Below, one piece after another: positions 1-6,423 of a stretch of DNA of 48,492 bases (position 1 is its first letter; each line of letters begins with the position of its first letter). The notes beneath the pieces are model-generated. The model saw nothing but the letters and a program-made list of their open reading frames with translations. It did no database searches and was not told the origin of the DNA. Both the position numbers and the translations under genes were made by a program. This stretch comes from Candidatus Moraniibacteriota bacterium (GTDB lineage: Bacteria; Patescibacteriota; Minisyncoccia; Moranbacterales; UBA1568), in assembly GCA_903893925.1 (NCBI GenBank), contig CAITOC010000047.1:1-48492 (forward strand), read 5' to 3'.

Positions 1-89
1 ATCGCTACTAGAGGAGTACTAGAGGAGTTCGACTCCCTATAGGGAGTCGAACTCCTGAACGTAACAGTGATGTAGTTCATTTGGTATAA
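1..89 (-). repeat. MITE-like palindromic element, copy 1 (cut by window edge)
   Basis: Read on the minus strand, this begins with TATACCAAATGAACT and runs through CACTGTTACGTTC into a near-perfect hairpin (AGGAGTTCGACTCCC / GGGAGTCGAACTCCT), then CTCTAG and AGCGAT at the window edge. It matches copies 3 and 5 over the left flank and hairpin. A short CTAGTACTCCT stretch is duplicated after the hairpin. The right end (ATACAA...GGTATAAT in other copies) lies outside the window. No ORF is present. Confidence 0.8.
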
Positions 90-107
90 GAAATTACTTC
101 CCTTCGC

Positions 108-204
108 CTTTGCGAGTCCGCAAACTGGCGGAGAAGCGGTCCAGGACTCTGGATTGCCACCCCGGCATACGCGGGGCAGGCTACCCGAGGACAGGCTCGC
201 AAAG
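108..204. ncRNA. Branched structured element, possible small RNA or palindromic repeat
   Basis: A 9-bp closing stem (CTTTGCGAG at 108-116, CTCGCAAAG at 196-204) encloses three further hairpins: TCCGC/GCGGA, TCCAG/CTGGA and CCCCG/CGGGG with a 7-nt loop. The last is extended by GCC/GGC. The arrangement resembles a four-way junction. It is not a tRNA: the 7-nt loop lacks a TTCRA motif and there is no anticodon arm of normal geometry. It could be an expressed structured RNA or a compound palindromic repeat. Only the pairing is seen; expression is unknown. Confidence 0.4.
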
Positions 205-378
205 ACAGACTATTTGATATGGTTTCAGTTGCTAACGTGACTGAGTATATATCGTAGTAAGGGAATGTAAACCGAGAAGACATGAATGTGGGGTCCTCAT
301 ATTTTCGCAGGATGAACCTCTTCGCTCCTGGCACGCCGTTCACTACCATGTAATAGTATATGGTAGTGTGGCTGTCCG

Positions 379-402
379 AAAAAAATACTCCCCGAAAGGG
401 GC
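379..402 (-). terminator. Rho-independent terminator after the ALG5-like gene
   Basis: On the minus strand the sequence reads GCCCC-TTTC-GGGG followed by AGTATTTTTTT. This is a short GC-rich stem, a tetraloop and a U-tract, about 60 nt downstream of the stop of the minus-strand gene at 460-1227. Confidence 0.65.
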
Positions 403-459
403 GTACGATGGCGCATGTCGGGTTATGTTCCGAGTATTCGGCGGTTATTTCGACGGCGG

Positions 460-1227
460 TTATTTTTTCGTGCGAATGCGTTTCTTGTCGTATCTGCCGG
501 CCAGATTGTTCCAGCGGATGCGGATAAGCGCGAACAGCATATTGATGGAATCGTGTACCACTCGCACGTTCGTATTGCGCGTGTCCTTGCGGATGAGTAC
601 CGGCAAGATGGCGACCCGATATTGACGTTTGCGGGCGATGAAGAGGAGTTCGGCGTCGAAGGCGAATCGACGGATCGTGATCTTTCCGAAGAGGTCCTTG
701 GCGACGGTGCGGTTGAAGAGTTTGAACCCGCATTGCGTATCCGAGAACTCGAATCCGCCGAGGATGAGGATTTGCAGGAGGTGAAATCCTCGGGCCGTGA
801 GGACTCGGTACCATGGTGACGGTTCCTCGAGTCGGGCGCCCGGAGCCAGGCGTGATGCGATGACGATATCGGATTCGGATTGGTTGAGGACGGACATGAA
901 CTCGTCGAGCTCGTCGATCGGGATGGTGAGGTCCGCGTCGATGAAGAGGATCGGATTGTCTTTGGCTGCCAAGACACCCGCTTTGACCGCGGCGCCTTTG
1001 CCGCGGTTCACCGCGAAACGAATGTGGGTGAGTGACACTTCCGGATGGTCCTTGATGAATTGTTCGACGATGTCCGGCGTGCCGTCCGGACTGCCATCGG
1101 TCACGACGATAATCTCGTACCGTTCGAAGCGCTCGAGCAAATAGCGATGAACCGTCATGATGTTCGCCGCGATAACCTCAGACTCCTTGTAGCAGGGGAT
1201 GACGACGGATATTTCCTGATATTTCAT
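460..1227 (-). CDS. GT2 glycosyltransferase, ALG5/DPM1-like (polyprenyl-phosphate glucosyltransferase)
   Basis: A 255-aa GT-A fold enzyme predicted to transfer a sugar, probably glucose, from a nucleotide sugar to polyprenyl phosphate on the cytoplasmic face. Visible: SVVIPCYKE at the N-terminus, VTDGSPDGT, NRGKGAAVKAG, the metal-binding DAD in LFIDADLTIP, and SDTQCGFKLF then RRFAFDAELLFIA. The last two closely resemble the ALG5 signatures DTQCGFKLF and RWAFDVELL. No membrane segments are obvious, unlike the ArnC/GtrB-type paralogues at 1951 and 45829. ATG 1227 is the first Met and fits the start of the domain; only a weak GGAAG-like site precedes it. A TATACT -10 box lies upstream and a terminator downstream, so it looks monocistronic. 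The ALG5-like class is well supported; the sugar is inferred. Its product would be the natural donor for the ALG10-like enzyme at 9359. Confidence 0.88.
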   Translation of the reverse strand: MKYQEISVVIPCYKESEVIAANIMTVHRYLLERFERYEIIVVTDGSPDGTPDIVEQFIKDHPEVSLTHIRFAVNRGKGAAVKAGVLAAKDNPILFIDADLTIPIDELDEFMSVLNQSESDIVIASRLAPGARLEEPSPWYRVLTARGFHLLQILILGGFEFSDTQCGFKLFNRTVAKDLFGKITIRRFAFDAELLFIARKRQYRVAILPVLIRKDTRNTNVRVVHDSINMLFALIRIRWNNLAGRYDKKRIRTKK

Positions 1228-1268
1228 ATCACAAGTCTTCCGGCCGGACCGGGTGATTTATTGATGAT

Positions 1269-1297
1269 AGTATAGCAAAAAAACGGGATTCGCGAAA
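1269..1297 (-). promoter_or_regulatory. Probable promoter of the ALG5-like gene
   Basis: On the minus strand, TATACT (1274-1269) is preceded 17 nt upstream by a weak -35 (TTTCGC). It lies about 42 nt upstream of the ATG at 1227. The -10 is good and the -35 poor. Confidence 0.4.
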
Positions 1298-1301
1298 CGG
1301 C

Positions 1302-1396
1302 ATAAAATGAGCTTATGTATTCAGGGGTTCGGCCCCGTGAATGCCGGGCGAGCTCCTCTGGTAGTGATATACAACACATCAAGTTATTTCAATATA
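1302..1396 (+). repeat. MITE-like palindromic element, copy 2 (diverged)
   Basis: The right half (CTCCTCTGGTAG, GATATACAACACATCAAG, TTATTTCAATATA) matches copies 3 and 5. The hairpin core (AGGGGTTCGGCCCC / GGGCGAGCTCCT) is imperfect. The left flank is shortened: AAATGAGCT runs directly into TATTCAGG, so the GAATCACTG block is missing. It appears to be a decayed or internally deleted copy. Confidence 0.65.
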
Positions 1397-1451
1397 AGCA
1401 TCTATTCTAGGTGAAAAAAAGCCATTTCAAGGCGGAAAAACGTATAAAAAG

Positions 1452-1544
1452 AGCCGCCAGTGAGTGGAGAAGAAAGAGATGTTCATGATTGTCATGAAGG
1501 TTCGGAAGTGTACCGAACATCTTTTTCTACACTGTATGGCGGCT
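1452..1544. repeat. Long imperfect hairpin (~30-bp arms)
   Basis: The left arm starts AGCCGCCAGTGAGTGGAGAA and runs to GATGTTC. The right arm runs GAACATC to ATGGCGGCT. Reverse-complementing the right arm gives AGCCGCCATACAGTGTAGAA..GATGTTC, a close match to the left arm. Inside the loop, GTTCGG/CCGAAC can form a competing 6-bp hairpin that shares the GAAC of the right arm. It could be a structured RNA, a decayed MITE or an attenuator-like leader. No U-tract follows. Confidence 0.5.
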
Positions 1545-1865
1545 AGTTTTGGGAGGGAGGCGGTACCGGATTTCGGATAAGACGATTTCGAGGCGATGAA
1601 GCTGTCAATATCATCAACGGCATTCATACGGCAGATTATTCTCGCGGTAGGAAGCCGGGTCTTGTGACCTTCCAAAATCCAGAGAGTCTATTCTCAAGTT
1701 ATCAAATAACGGTCGGGATAGTACACATGCGATCATCCTCCCTCATGCCTCAAACATAGCTTAAAACAATGAGGCTGTCAAGCATGACTACTCCTGGCCC
1801 GTGGATGGTGAAGATAGGGCTCGAATCTCCTGTTCGGACCCGACTGAGAACGGTCTGTTTCTGGT

Positions 1866-1894
1866 TTGCCGGAACGGGAAAAACGTTCTAAAAT
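1866..1894 (+). promoter_or_regulatory. Probable sigma70-type promoter of the ugd operon
   Basis: TTGCCG (1866-1871), a 17-nt spacer and TAAAAT (1889-1894). The start codon lies about 57-72 nt downstream. The leader contains the hairpin CGGTCC-GAGA-GGACCG at 1913-1928. Confidence 0.5.
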
Positions 1895-1950
1895 AGGAAA
1901 AGAAAGACCTGTCGGTCCGAGAGGACCGTAACGGGTCGCATAGCTTATTC

Positions 1951-2904
1951 GTGAGTATTTCGAATATGGAAGACCAGAAGATCTCCTTGTCGGTCGTGGT
2001 GCCTCTCTATAACGAGGAAGGGAACGTGAAGGAACTGCATGAACGGATCGTGAAGGCGTGCCGTGAGCTTGGAAAGCCGTTCGAGATCATTTTCGTGGAC
2101 GACGGATCCAAGGACGATACCGTCAAGAATTGCGAGAGCCTTTCGCCGCTGACACTGATCAAATTCCGTAAAAATTTCGGCCAGACGGCTTCCTTCGATG
2201 CCGGGATCAAACAATCGAAAGGAGATGTCATCGTCATGATGGATGGCGATCTGCAGAATGATCCGGCGGACATAGGACTTTTGCTGGAAAAAATGGAAGA
2301 GGGTTTCGACGTGGTCACCGGATGGCGATTCAAGCGCAAGGACAGTCTCGGGAAAAAGATTTTCTCGCGCACGGCCAATCTGTTGCGCAAGGTATTGATC
2401 CAAGACAAGATCCATGACAGCGGTTGTTCGCTCAAGGCTTACAAGCGAAGCTGTTTCGAGGATTTGGATCTTTTCGGCGAGATGCACCGGTTCATCCCGG
2501 CGATACTCGAAATGCAGGGATACAGCGTCGGTGAGGTCAAGGTGAGTCATCATCCTCGCGTGTCGGGCGTGACGAAATACAATTGGAAGCGGGGGATGAA
2601 GGGGTTTGTCGACATGATCTCGATCTGGTTCTGGCGCAAGTATTCCAACCGACCATTGCATCTCTTCGGCGGTACGGGTATCGTTTTCTCCGCCTCCGGT
2701 TTCGTGATCCTCGTCTGGATGGGGATCGAGAAAATCCAAGGCCAGGCGATCGCTGCGAGAAATTGGCCGCTCGTCGGAGTGTTCTTCGTGCTCGTCGGCA
2801 TACAGCTGTTCGTGTTCGGGCTCCTGGCCGATATCATGCTGAAGAACTATTACAAGGTTCAGGGGAAGATGAATTACAGCATCAAGGAAATCATCAATTC
2901 ATAG
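1951..2904 (+). CDS. GT2 polyprenyl-phosphate glycosyltransferase with two C-terminal TM helices (ArnC/GtrB-like)
   Basis: A 317-aa enzyme predicted to make an undecaprenyl-phosphate-linked sugar, the donor for periplasmic GT-C enzymes. The GT-A domain shows LSVVVPLYNEEGN, FVDDGSKDDT, FRKNFGQTASFDAG, the DXD-type MMDGDLQNDP and the acceptor-loop signature HDSGCSLKAYK. Two hydrophobic helices follow near residues 235-300 (GIVFSASGFVILVWMG and WPLVGVFFVLVGIQLF), as in ArnC and GtrB. The track starts at GTG 1951. ATG 1966, opening METDQ-like MEDQKISLSVV, is equally good and neither has a strong ribosome site. It is the first gene of the plus-strand operon; ugd follows after 11 nt. The family is clear, the sugar unknown. 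Confidence 0.88.
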   Translation: MSISNMEDQKISLSVVVPLYNEEGNVKELHERIVKACRELGKPFEIIFVDDGSKDDTVKNCESLSPLTLIKFRKNFGQTASFDAGIKQSKGDVIVMMDGDLQNDPADIGLLLEKMEEGFDVVTGWRFKRKDSLGKKIFSRTANLLRKVLIQDKIHDSGCSLKAYKRSCFEDLDLFGEMHRFIPAILEMQGYSVGEVKVSHHPRVSGVTKYNWKRGMKGFVDMISIWFWRKYSNRPLHLFGGTGIVFSASGFVILVWMGIEKIQGQAIAARNWPLVGVFFVLVGIQLFVFGLLADIMLKNYYKVQGKMNYSIKEIINS

Positions 2905-2915
2905 ACTACGGGCAT

Positions 2916-4241
2916 ATGAGAATAGCGGTAATCGGGACGGGATATGTGGGTTCGGTCACGGGCGCATGCTTCGCGGAAATGGGCAATACGGTCGTCTGTG
3001 TCGACAAGGACCGGAATAAGATCGCGCAGTTCGAGTCCGGAAAAGCGCCTTTGCATGAAAAAGGTCTGGACGAACTCGTACTTCGGAACCTGAAGAATGA
3101 GACGCTTTCGTTCACGACGGATTTCGAGGATGCCGTCAAAAAAAGCGACATCATCTTCATCGCGGTGGGAACCCCGCCCAACGAGGACGGGAGTGCCGAT
3201 CTCTCCCATGTGCTGGGAGTGGCGATCGACCTCGGGCGATGTATGGATCACGAGATTATCGTCGTCGACAAATCGACGGTACCGGTCGGCACCGCTCAGT
3301 CGGTGTCGGAGAAAATTGCCGAACAGTTGCAGACGCGCGGTGTCGAGATCCCATTCCAGGTGGTGAGCAATCCGGAATTTTTGGCACAGGGGACGGCCGT
3401 GAAGGATTTCCTCGAGCCGAGCCGGATAGTCGTCGGTTCCGACGATCCAAAGGCAATCGAGACGATGCGGGAACTCTATGCGCCGTTCACGCGTCGGGAG
3501 GGCCGATTCTTCGCGATGGACGCCAAGACCGCTGAGATCGTGAAATATGCCTCGAATTGTTTTCTCGCAGTCAAGATCTCGGCATCGAACGAGTTGGCTA
3601 ATATCTGTTCGAAGGCGGGTGCGGATTATGAGAATGTCCGGAAGGCAATGGGAGCGGATCCGCGCATCGGTGAAGCGTTCTTGTATGCGAGCGCCGGCTT
3701 CGGCGGTTCGTGTTTTCCGAAGGATGTGAAAGCGCTCGTGAAGACGGCCGGCGATTTCGGATACGATGCCAGAATGCTCAGGCAGACGCTCGATACCAAT
3801 GAGAAGCAGAAGCTCGTCTTGGCACAGATGGTGACGGACCGATTCGGAGAGGATTTGAAGGGTAAGACATTCGGTGTGTGGGGGCTGGCATTCAAGGCCG
3901 GTACGGACGATATGCGTGAATCGCCTGCGATTACGCTCGTCAATACGCTTGTCGGGTTGGGAGCGACTATCCGGGCACATGATCCGGAGGCTATGAAGAT
4001 GGCACGGACGCCGGAATATTTCGGGGAAAATCCGTCCATCTCGTACTTCGAGGACAAGTACGAGGCGCTTGACGGGGCGGATGCGATGCTCGTTATCACC
4101 GAATGGAAGGAATTCCGTACGCCGGACTTCGATCGTATCAGGAAGTCATTGAGGGAACCCATCATATTCGATGGTCGTCTGCTCTATGAGCCAAAAAAAT
4201 TGAAGGAACTCGGTTTCGAGTACCATTCCATTGGAAGATAG
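2916..4241 (+). CDS. ugd: UDP-glucose 6-dehydrogenase
   Basis: Oxidises UDP-glucose to UDP-glucuronate with two NAD+, in the cytoplasm, supplying uronic acid for glycan synthesis. At 441 aa it is normal family length. It begins with the Rossmann motif MRIAVIGTGYVGSVTG, then VGTPPNEDGSAD, DKSTVPVGTA, NPEFLAQGTAV and the catalytic cysteine in GFGGSCFPKDVKAL (Cys266). GLAFKAGTDDMRESPA marks the C-terminal NAD-binding domain. The ORF track extends upstream to 2583, but that extension lies in the GT2 gene in another frame. ATG 2916 opens exactly at the Rossmann motif and is chosen. The GT4 gene follows at once. Confidence 0.96.
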   Translation: MRIAVIGTGYVGSVTGACFAEMGNTVVCVDKDRNKIAQFESGKAPLHEKGLDELVLRNLKNETLSFTTDFEDAVKKSDIIFIAVGTPPNEDGSADLSHVLGVAIDLGRCMDHEIIVVDKSTVPVGTAQSVSEKIAEQLQTRGVEIPFQVVSNPEFLAQGTAVKDFLEPSRIVVGSDDPKAIETMRELYAPFTRREGRFFAMDAKTAEIVKYASNCFLAVKISASNELANICSKAGADYENVRKAMGADPRIGEAFLYASAGFGGSCFPKDVKALVKTAGDFGYDARMLRQTLDTNEKQKLVLAQMVTDRFGEDLKGKTFGVWGLAFKAGTDDMRESPAITLVNTLVGLGATIRAHDPEAMKMARTPEYFGENPSISYFEDKYEALDGADAMLVITEWKEFRTPDFDRIRKSLREPIIFDGRLLYEPKKLKELGFEYHSIGR

Positions 4242-4242
4242 T

Positions 4243-5388
4243 ATGAAAATACTGTTTCTCAACTATGAGTATCCTCCGCTCGGAGGCGGGGCGGGGAATG
4301 CGACCGCGTATCTTTTGCGTGAATATGCGAAGGTGCCCGGTCTTGAAGTGCATCTCGTCACGTCGGCCGTCGGCACCGAATATGTCCGAGAGACGGTCGG
4401 CGATCGGATCGTCATTCATCGTTTGCCAATCGGCAAGGATCCCAATCGCCTGTCCTATCAGTCTAGGAACAATCTCTTGGCATATTCGTGGAAGGCGTAT
4501 TTTTTCTCGGAGAACCTGATCGGGAAGGAAGGGGGATTTGACCTTATTCATGCGTTCTTTACCGTTCCATGTGGATTTCTGGCATTGATACTTGGCTTAC
4601 AATACCGTCTGCCGTATATCATCTCCCTGCGCGGGGCGGACGTCCCTGGATACAGCGAACGCTTCAGGGCGCTCTATGGGTTCCTTCGCCCGCTCGTCCG
4701 GGTCATCTGGCGTCATGCGGTCCGGGTCATCTCGAACAGTGCGGGACTGCGAGACTTGGCAAGGAAAACCGATTCCGGTCTGGAAATACCGATCATCCCA
4801 AATGGCGTCTCCATGGACGAATTCTCGCTCACGAACCGACAGACGTCTGACGGCGTGGTCCGTGTCCTTACCGTATCGCGACTCACCCCTCGCAAAGGGA
4901 TACGTTTCTTGATCCGTGCGATGGTAGGGCTTCCGAAGCATATCAGGCTCATAATCGTCGGAGAAGGGGATGAACGCCACACGCTCGAATCAATTGCTGA
5001 TTCGGCTGGCGTCTCGGACCGTGTCGAATTTCGAGGGCTCATTCCGCATGAGGAACTGCCGGCCATTTATCGCGAGGCTGACATCTTCTGCCTGCCATCA
5101 CTCAACGAAGGGATGAGCAATACCATGCTCGAAGCGATCGCTTCGGGACTCCCTATCGTCGCGACGATCACCGGTGGTACGGAGGAGCTCGTGACGAACG
5201 GACGGAACGGATACTTCGTACAGACATCGTCCTCTGACGACCTGGCGGACAAACTCGGGATACTTGCGGCCGACCCGGTTCTTCGCGCCCGTATGGGTGA
5301 AGTAAGTCGTGCCAAGGCCGAATCGATGAGCTGGCACGCCGTCGCCTCGGACTATGTGGACGAGTATCACCGATCCATCTCGCGCTGA
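4243..5388 (+). CDS. GT4 family glycosyltransferase
   Basis: A 381-aa GT-B enzyme that probably adds a sugar to the growing lipid-linked oligosaccharide on the cytoplasmic side. It opens MKILFLNYEYPPLGGGAGN, typical of GT4. The C-terminal donor-binding domain includes SRLTPRKGIRFLIRAM, VGEGDERHTLE and EADIFCLPSLNEGMSNTMLE, the E-x7-E region, followed by ASGLPIVAT. The track start is TTG 4231, inside the end of ugd. ATG 4243, one base after the ugd stop and preceded by GGAAG, is preferred. It is translationally linked to ugd. Donor and acceptor cannot be read from sequence. Confidence 0.9.
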   Translation: MKILFLNYEYPPLGGGAGNATAYLLREYAKVPGLEVHLVTSAVGTEYVRETVGDRIVIHRLPIGKDPNRLSYQSRNNLLAYSWKAYFFSENLIGKEGGFDLIHAFFTVPCGFLALILGLQYRLPYIISLRGADVPGYSERFRALYGFLRPLVRVIWRHAVRVISNSAGLRDLARKTDSGLEIPIIPNGVSMDEFSLTNRQTSDGVVRVLTVSRLTPRKGIRFLIRAMVGLPKHIRLIIVGEGDERHTLESIADSAGVSDRVEFRGLIPHEELPAIYREADIFCLPSLNEGMSNTMLEAIASGLPIVATITGGTEELVTNGRNGYFVQTSSSDDLADKLGILAADPVLRARMGEVSRAKAESMSWHAVASDYVDEYHRSISR

Positions 5389-5420
5389 GAGTTTGTTTAT
5401 TTACACGGAGAAATCATGTT

Positions 5421-6374
5421 ATGACAGAGAAACGCCTCAAGAGGCAAATACTATTCGCTTTCAAGGCGATTATGGCGGTCGTGCTGATCGTTTTGTTGAT
5501 CCGCGAAGTGGACTGGCTGAAGATCTGGAGCGAGGTATCGCAGGCGTCGATCCCCCTGCTTTTTGTAGCACTCCTGCTCTATATCATCGGGATTTTCATG
5601 TGTATCGAGCGGTGGTGGCGGGCTGCTCAGTTCAAGAAGTTCGCCATGACGTTCCGGAATGCGATGGAGTTCTATTTCGCAGGGCTCTTTCTGAACAATT
5701 TCCTCCCGTCGTTTCTCGGTGGGGATGCGTACCAGAGTTATATCCTCGGGAAGTCTGAGAAGCGCTATCCGGCAGCGATCTCGACGGTCATGTTCACGCG
5801 ATTCATCGGGTTGTGGACGACGATCGTCTTGTTCCTCATTTTCGGTCTCCTTGGCTATTCCGAGGTCTTCGCCCAACCGCTCTTCGCCTGGTTCGGCATC
5901 CTGTCGATTCTTTTCATGGTCGCAAACGTCGCGATCACGCTCGTCTACTCACATCCGAAGTGTCAGAGTCTCTTCGACCGGTTCCCTGGCAAGATACGAA
6001 AATTTTTTAAGGAGATCGACCGGTATGCGAAATGGCATTTCCTGCGGGATAACTTCGTATTGTCGGCGGCATTCGCGATTGTCGGAGTAGGACTGTTCAA
6101 CCTCGTGCTTTTCTACGCGCTCGGCGAGCATGTGCCGATCTTCCCGTACCTCGCGACCGTGTTCTTGATCAGTCTCGTGTCGAGCCTGCCGGTATCGATC
6201 AACAATATCGGATTCAAGGAATGGGCGTACTATGCCTTCTTCCCGCTTATCGGGATCCGGCCGGAGGCGGCGCTCGCCGTAGCACTGCTGGTACGGTTCA
6301 TCCAGGTATTGGTCAGTATCGCAGGTGCGCCGTTCTTCTTCAAGGAGAAGAAGACGTATGGGACGGAAGGATGA
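5421..6374 (+). CDS. Flippase-like integral membrane protein (LPG synthase TM/UPF0104 family), copy 1
   Basis: A 317-aa polytopic protein with roughly 8 hydrophobic helices and the family signature NNFLPSFLGGDAYQSY near the first third, as well as SLPVSINNIGFKEWAYY near the end. The family includes the membrane half of MprF (lysylphosphatidylglycerol flippase) and YbhN-type proteins. Here the aminoacyl-transferase domain is absent. In glycan loci such proteins are thought to move or flip lipids or lipid-linked sugars; that role is inferred here. ATG 5421 has GGAG about 10 nt upstream. The paralogue at 8322 shares the same motifs, and the two bracket the AsnB-like gene. Confidence 0.85.
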   Translation: MTEKRLKRQILFAFKAIMAVVLIVLLIREVDWLKIWSEVSQASIPLLFVALLLYIIGIFMCIERWWRAAQFKKFAMTFRNAMEFYFAGLFLNNFLPSFLGGDAYQSYILGKSEKRYPAAISTVMFTRFIGLWTTIVLFLIFGLLGYSEVFAQPLFAWFGILSILFMVANVAITLVYSHPKCQSLFDRFPGKIRKFFKEIDRYAKWHFLRDNFVLSAAFAIVGVGLFNLVLFYALGEHVPIFPYLATVFLISLVSSLPVSINNIGFKEWAYYAFFPLIGIRPEAALAVALLVRFIQVLVSIAGAPFFFKEKKTYGTEG

Positions 6375-6423
6375 TGAGCTCTTGACTTCTCTGCTCCCCG
6401 TTATCTGTTAATTGTTATCTGCT

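Larger units (their letters stand above)
1..459. other. Gene-free stretch with repeats and hairpins
   Basis: No convincing gene. The stretch holds repeat copy 1 (1-89), a branched inverted-repeat structure (108-204), a 9-bp perfect hairpin at 341-368 (CACTACCAT / ATGGTAGTG) and a minus-strand terminator (379-402). ORF 77..814 (-) crosses it but is mostly the antisense-frame shadow of the glycosyltransferase gene. Nothing recognisable was seen in 205-340. Confidence 0.7.
1228..1950. other. Long non-coding interval between divergent genes
   Basis: This 723-nt gap separates the minus-strand ALG5-like gene from the plus-strand operon. It contains a minus-strand promoter (1269-1297), repeat copy 2 (1302-1396), a long imperfect hairpin (1452-1544) and a plus-strand promoter (1866-1894) followed by a leader hairpin (1913-1928, CGGTCC-GAGA-GGACCG). 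ORF 1427..1675 (-) has no recognisable domain and overlaps the hairpin, so it is not called. Nothing clear was seen in 1545-1865. Confidence 0.7.

Noticed and set aside
77-814. 245-aa minus-strand ORF
   Set aside because: It overlaps the ALG5-like gene in another frame on the same strand and crosses repeat and hairpin DNA; the sequence is Pro/Arg/His-rich with no domain.
1427-1675. 82-aa minus-strand ORF in the long gap
   Set aside because: It overlaps the long inverted repeat; no recognisable domain, promoter or ribosome site.
1800-1850. T-arm-like GGGCTCGAATCTCC as a possible tRNA
   Set aside because: No acceptor stem, D-arm or anticodon arm can be drawn around it; the T-loop lacks TTC.
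2583-2915. N-terminal extension of the ugd ORF
   Set aside because: It lies within the GT2 gene in another frame and is Arg-rich; the enzyme begins at its Rossmann motif at ATG 2916.
2874-3980. 368-aa minus-strand ORF opposite ugd
   Set aside because: A long antisense shadow of a GC-periodic coding gene; His/Arg-rich composition and no family features.
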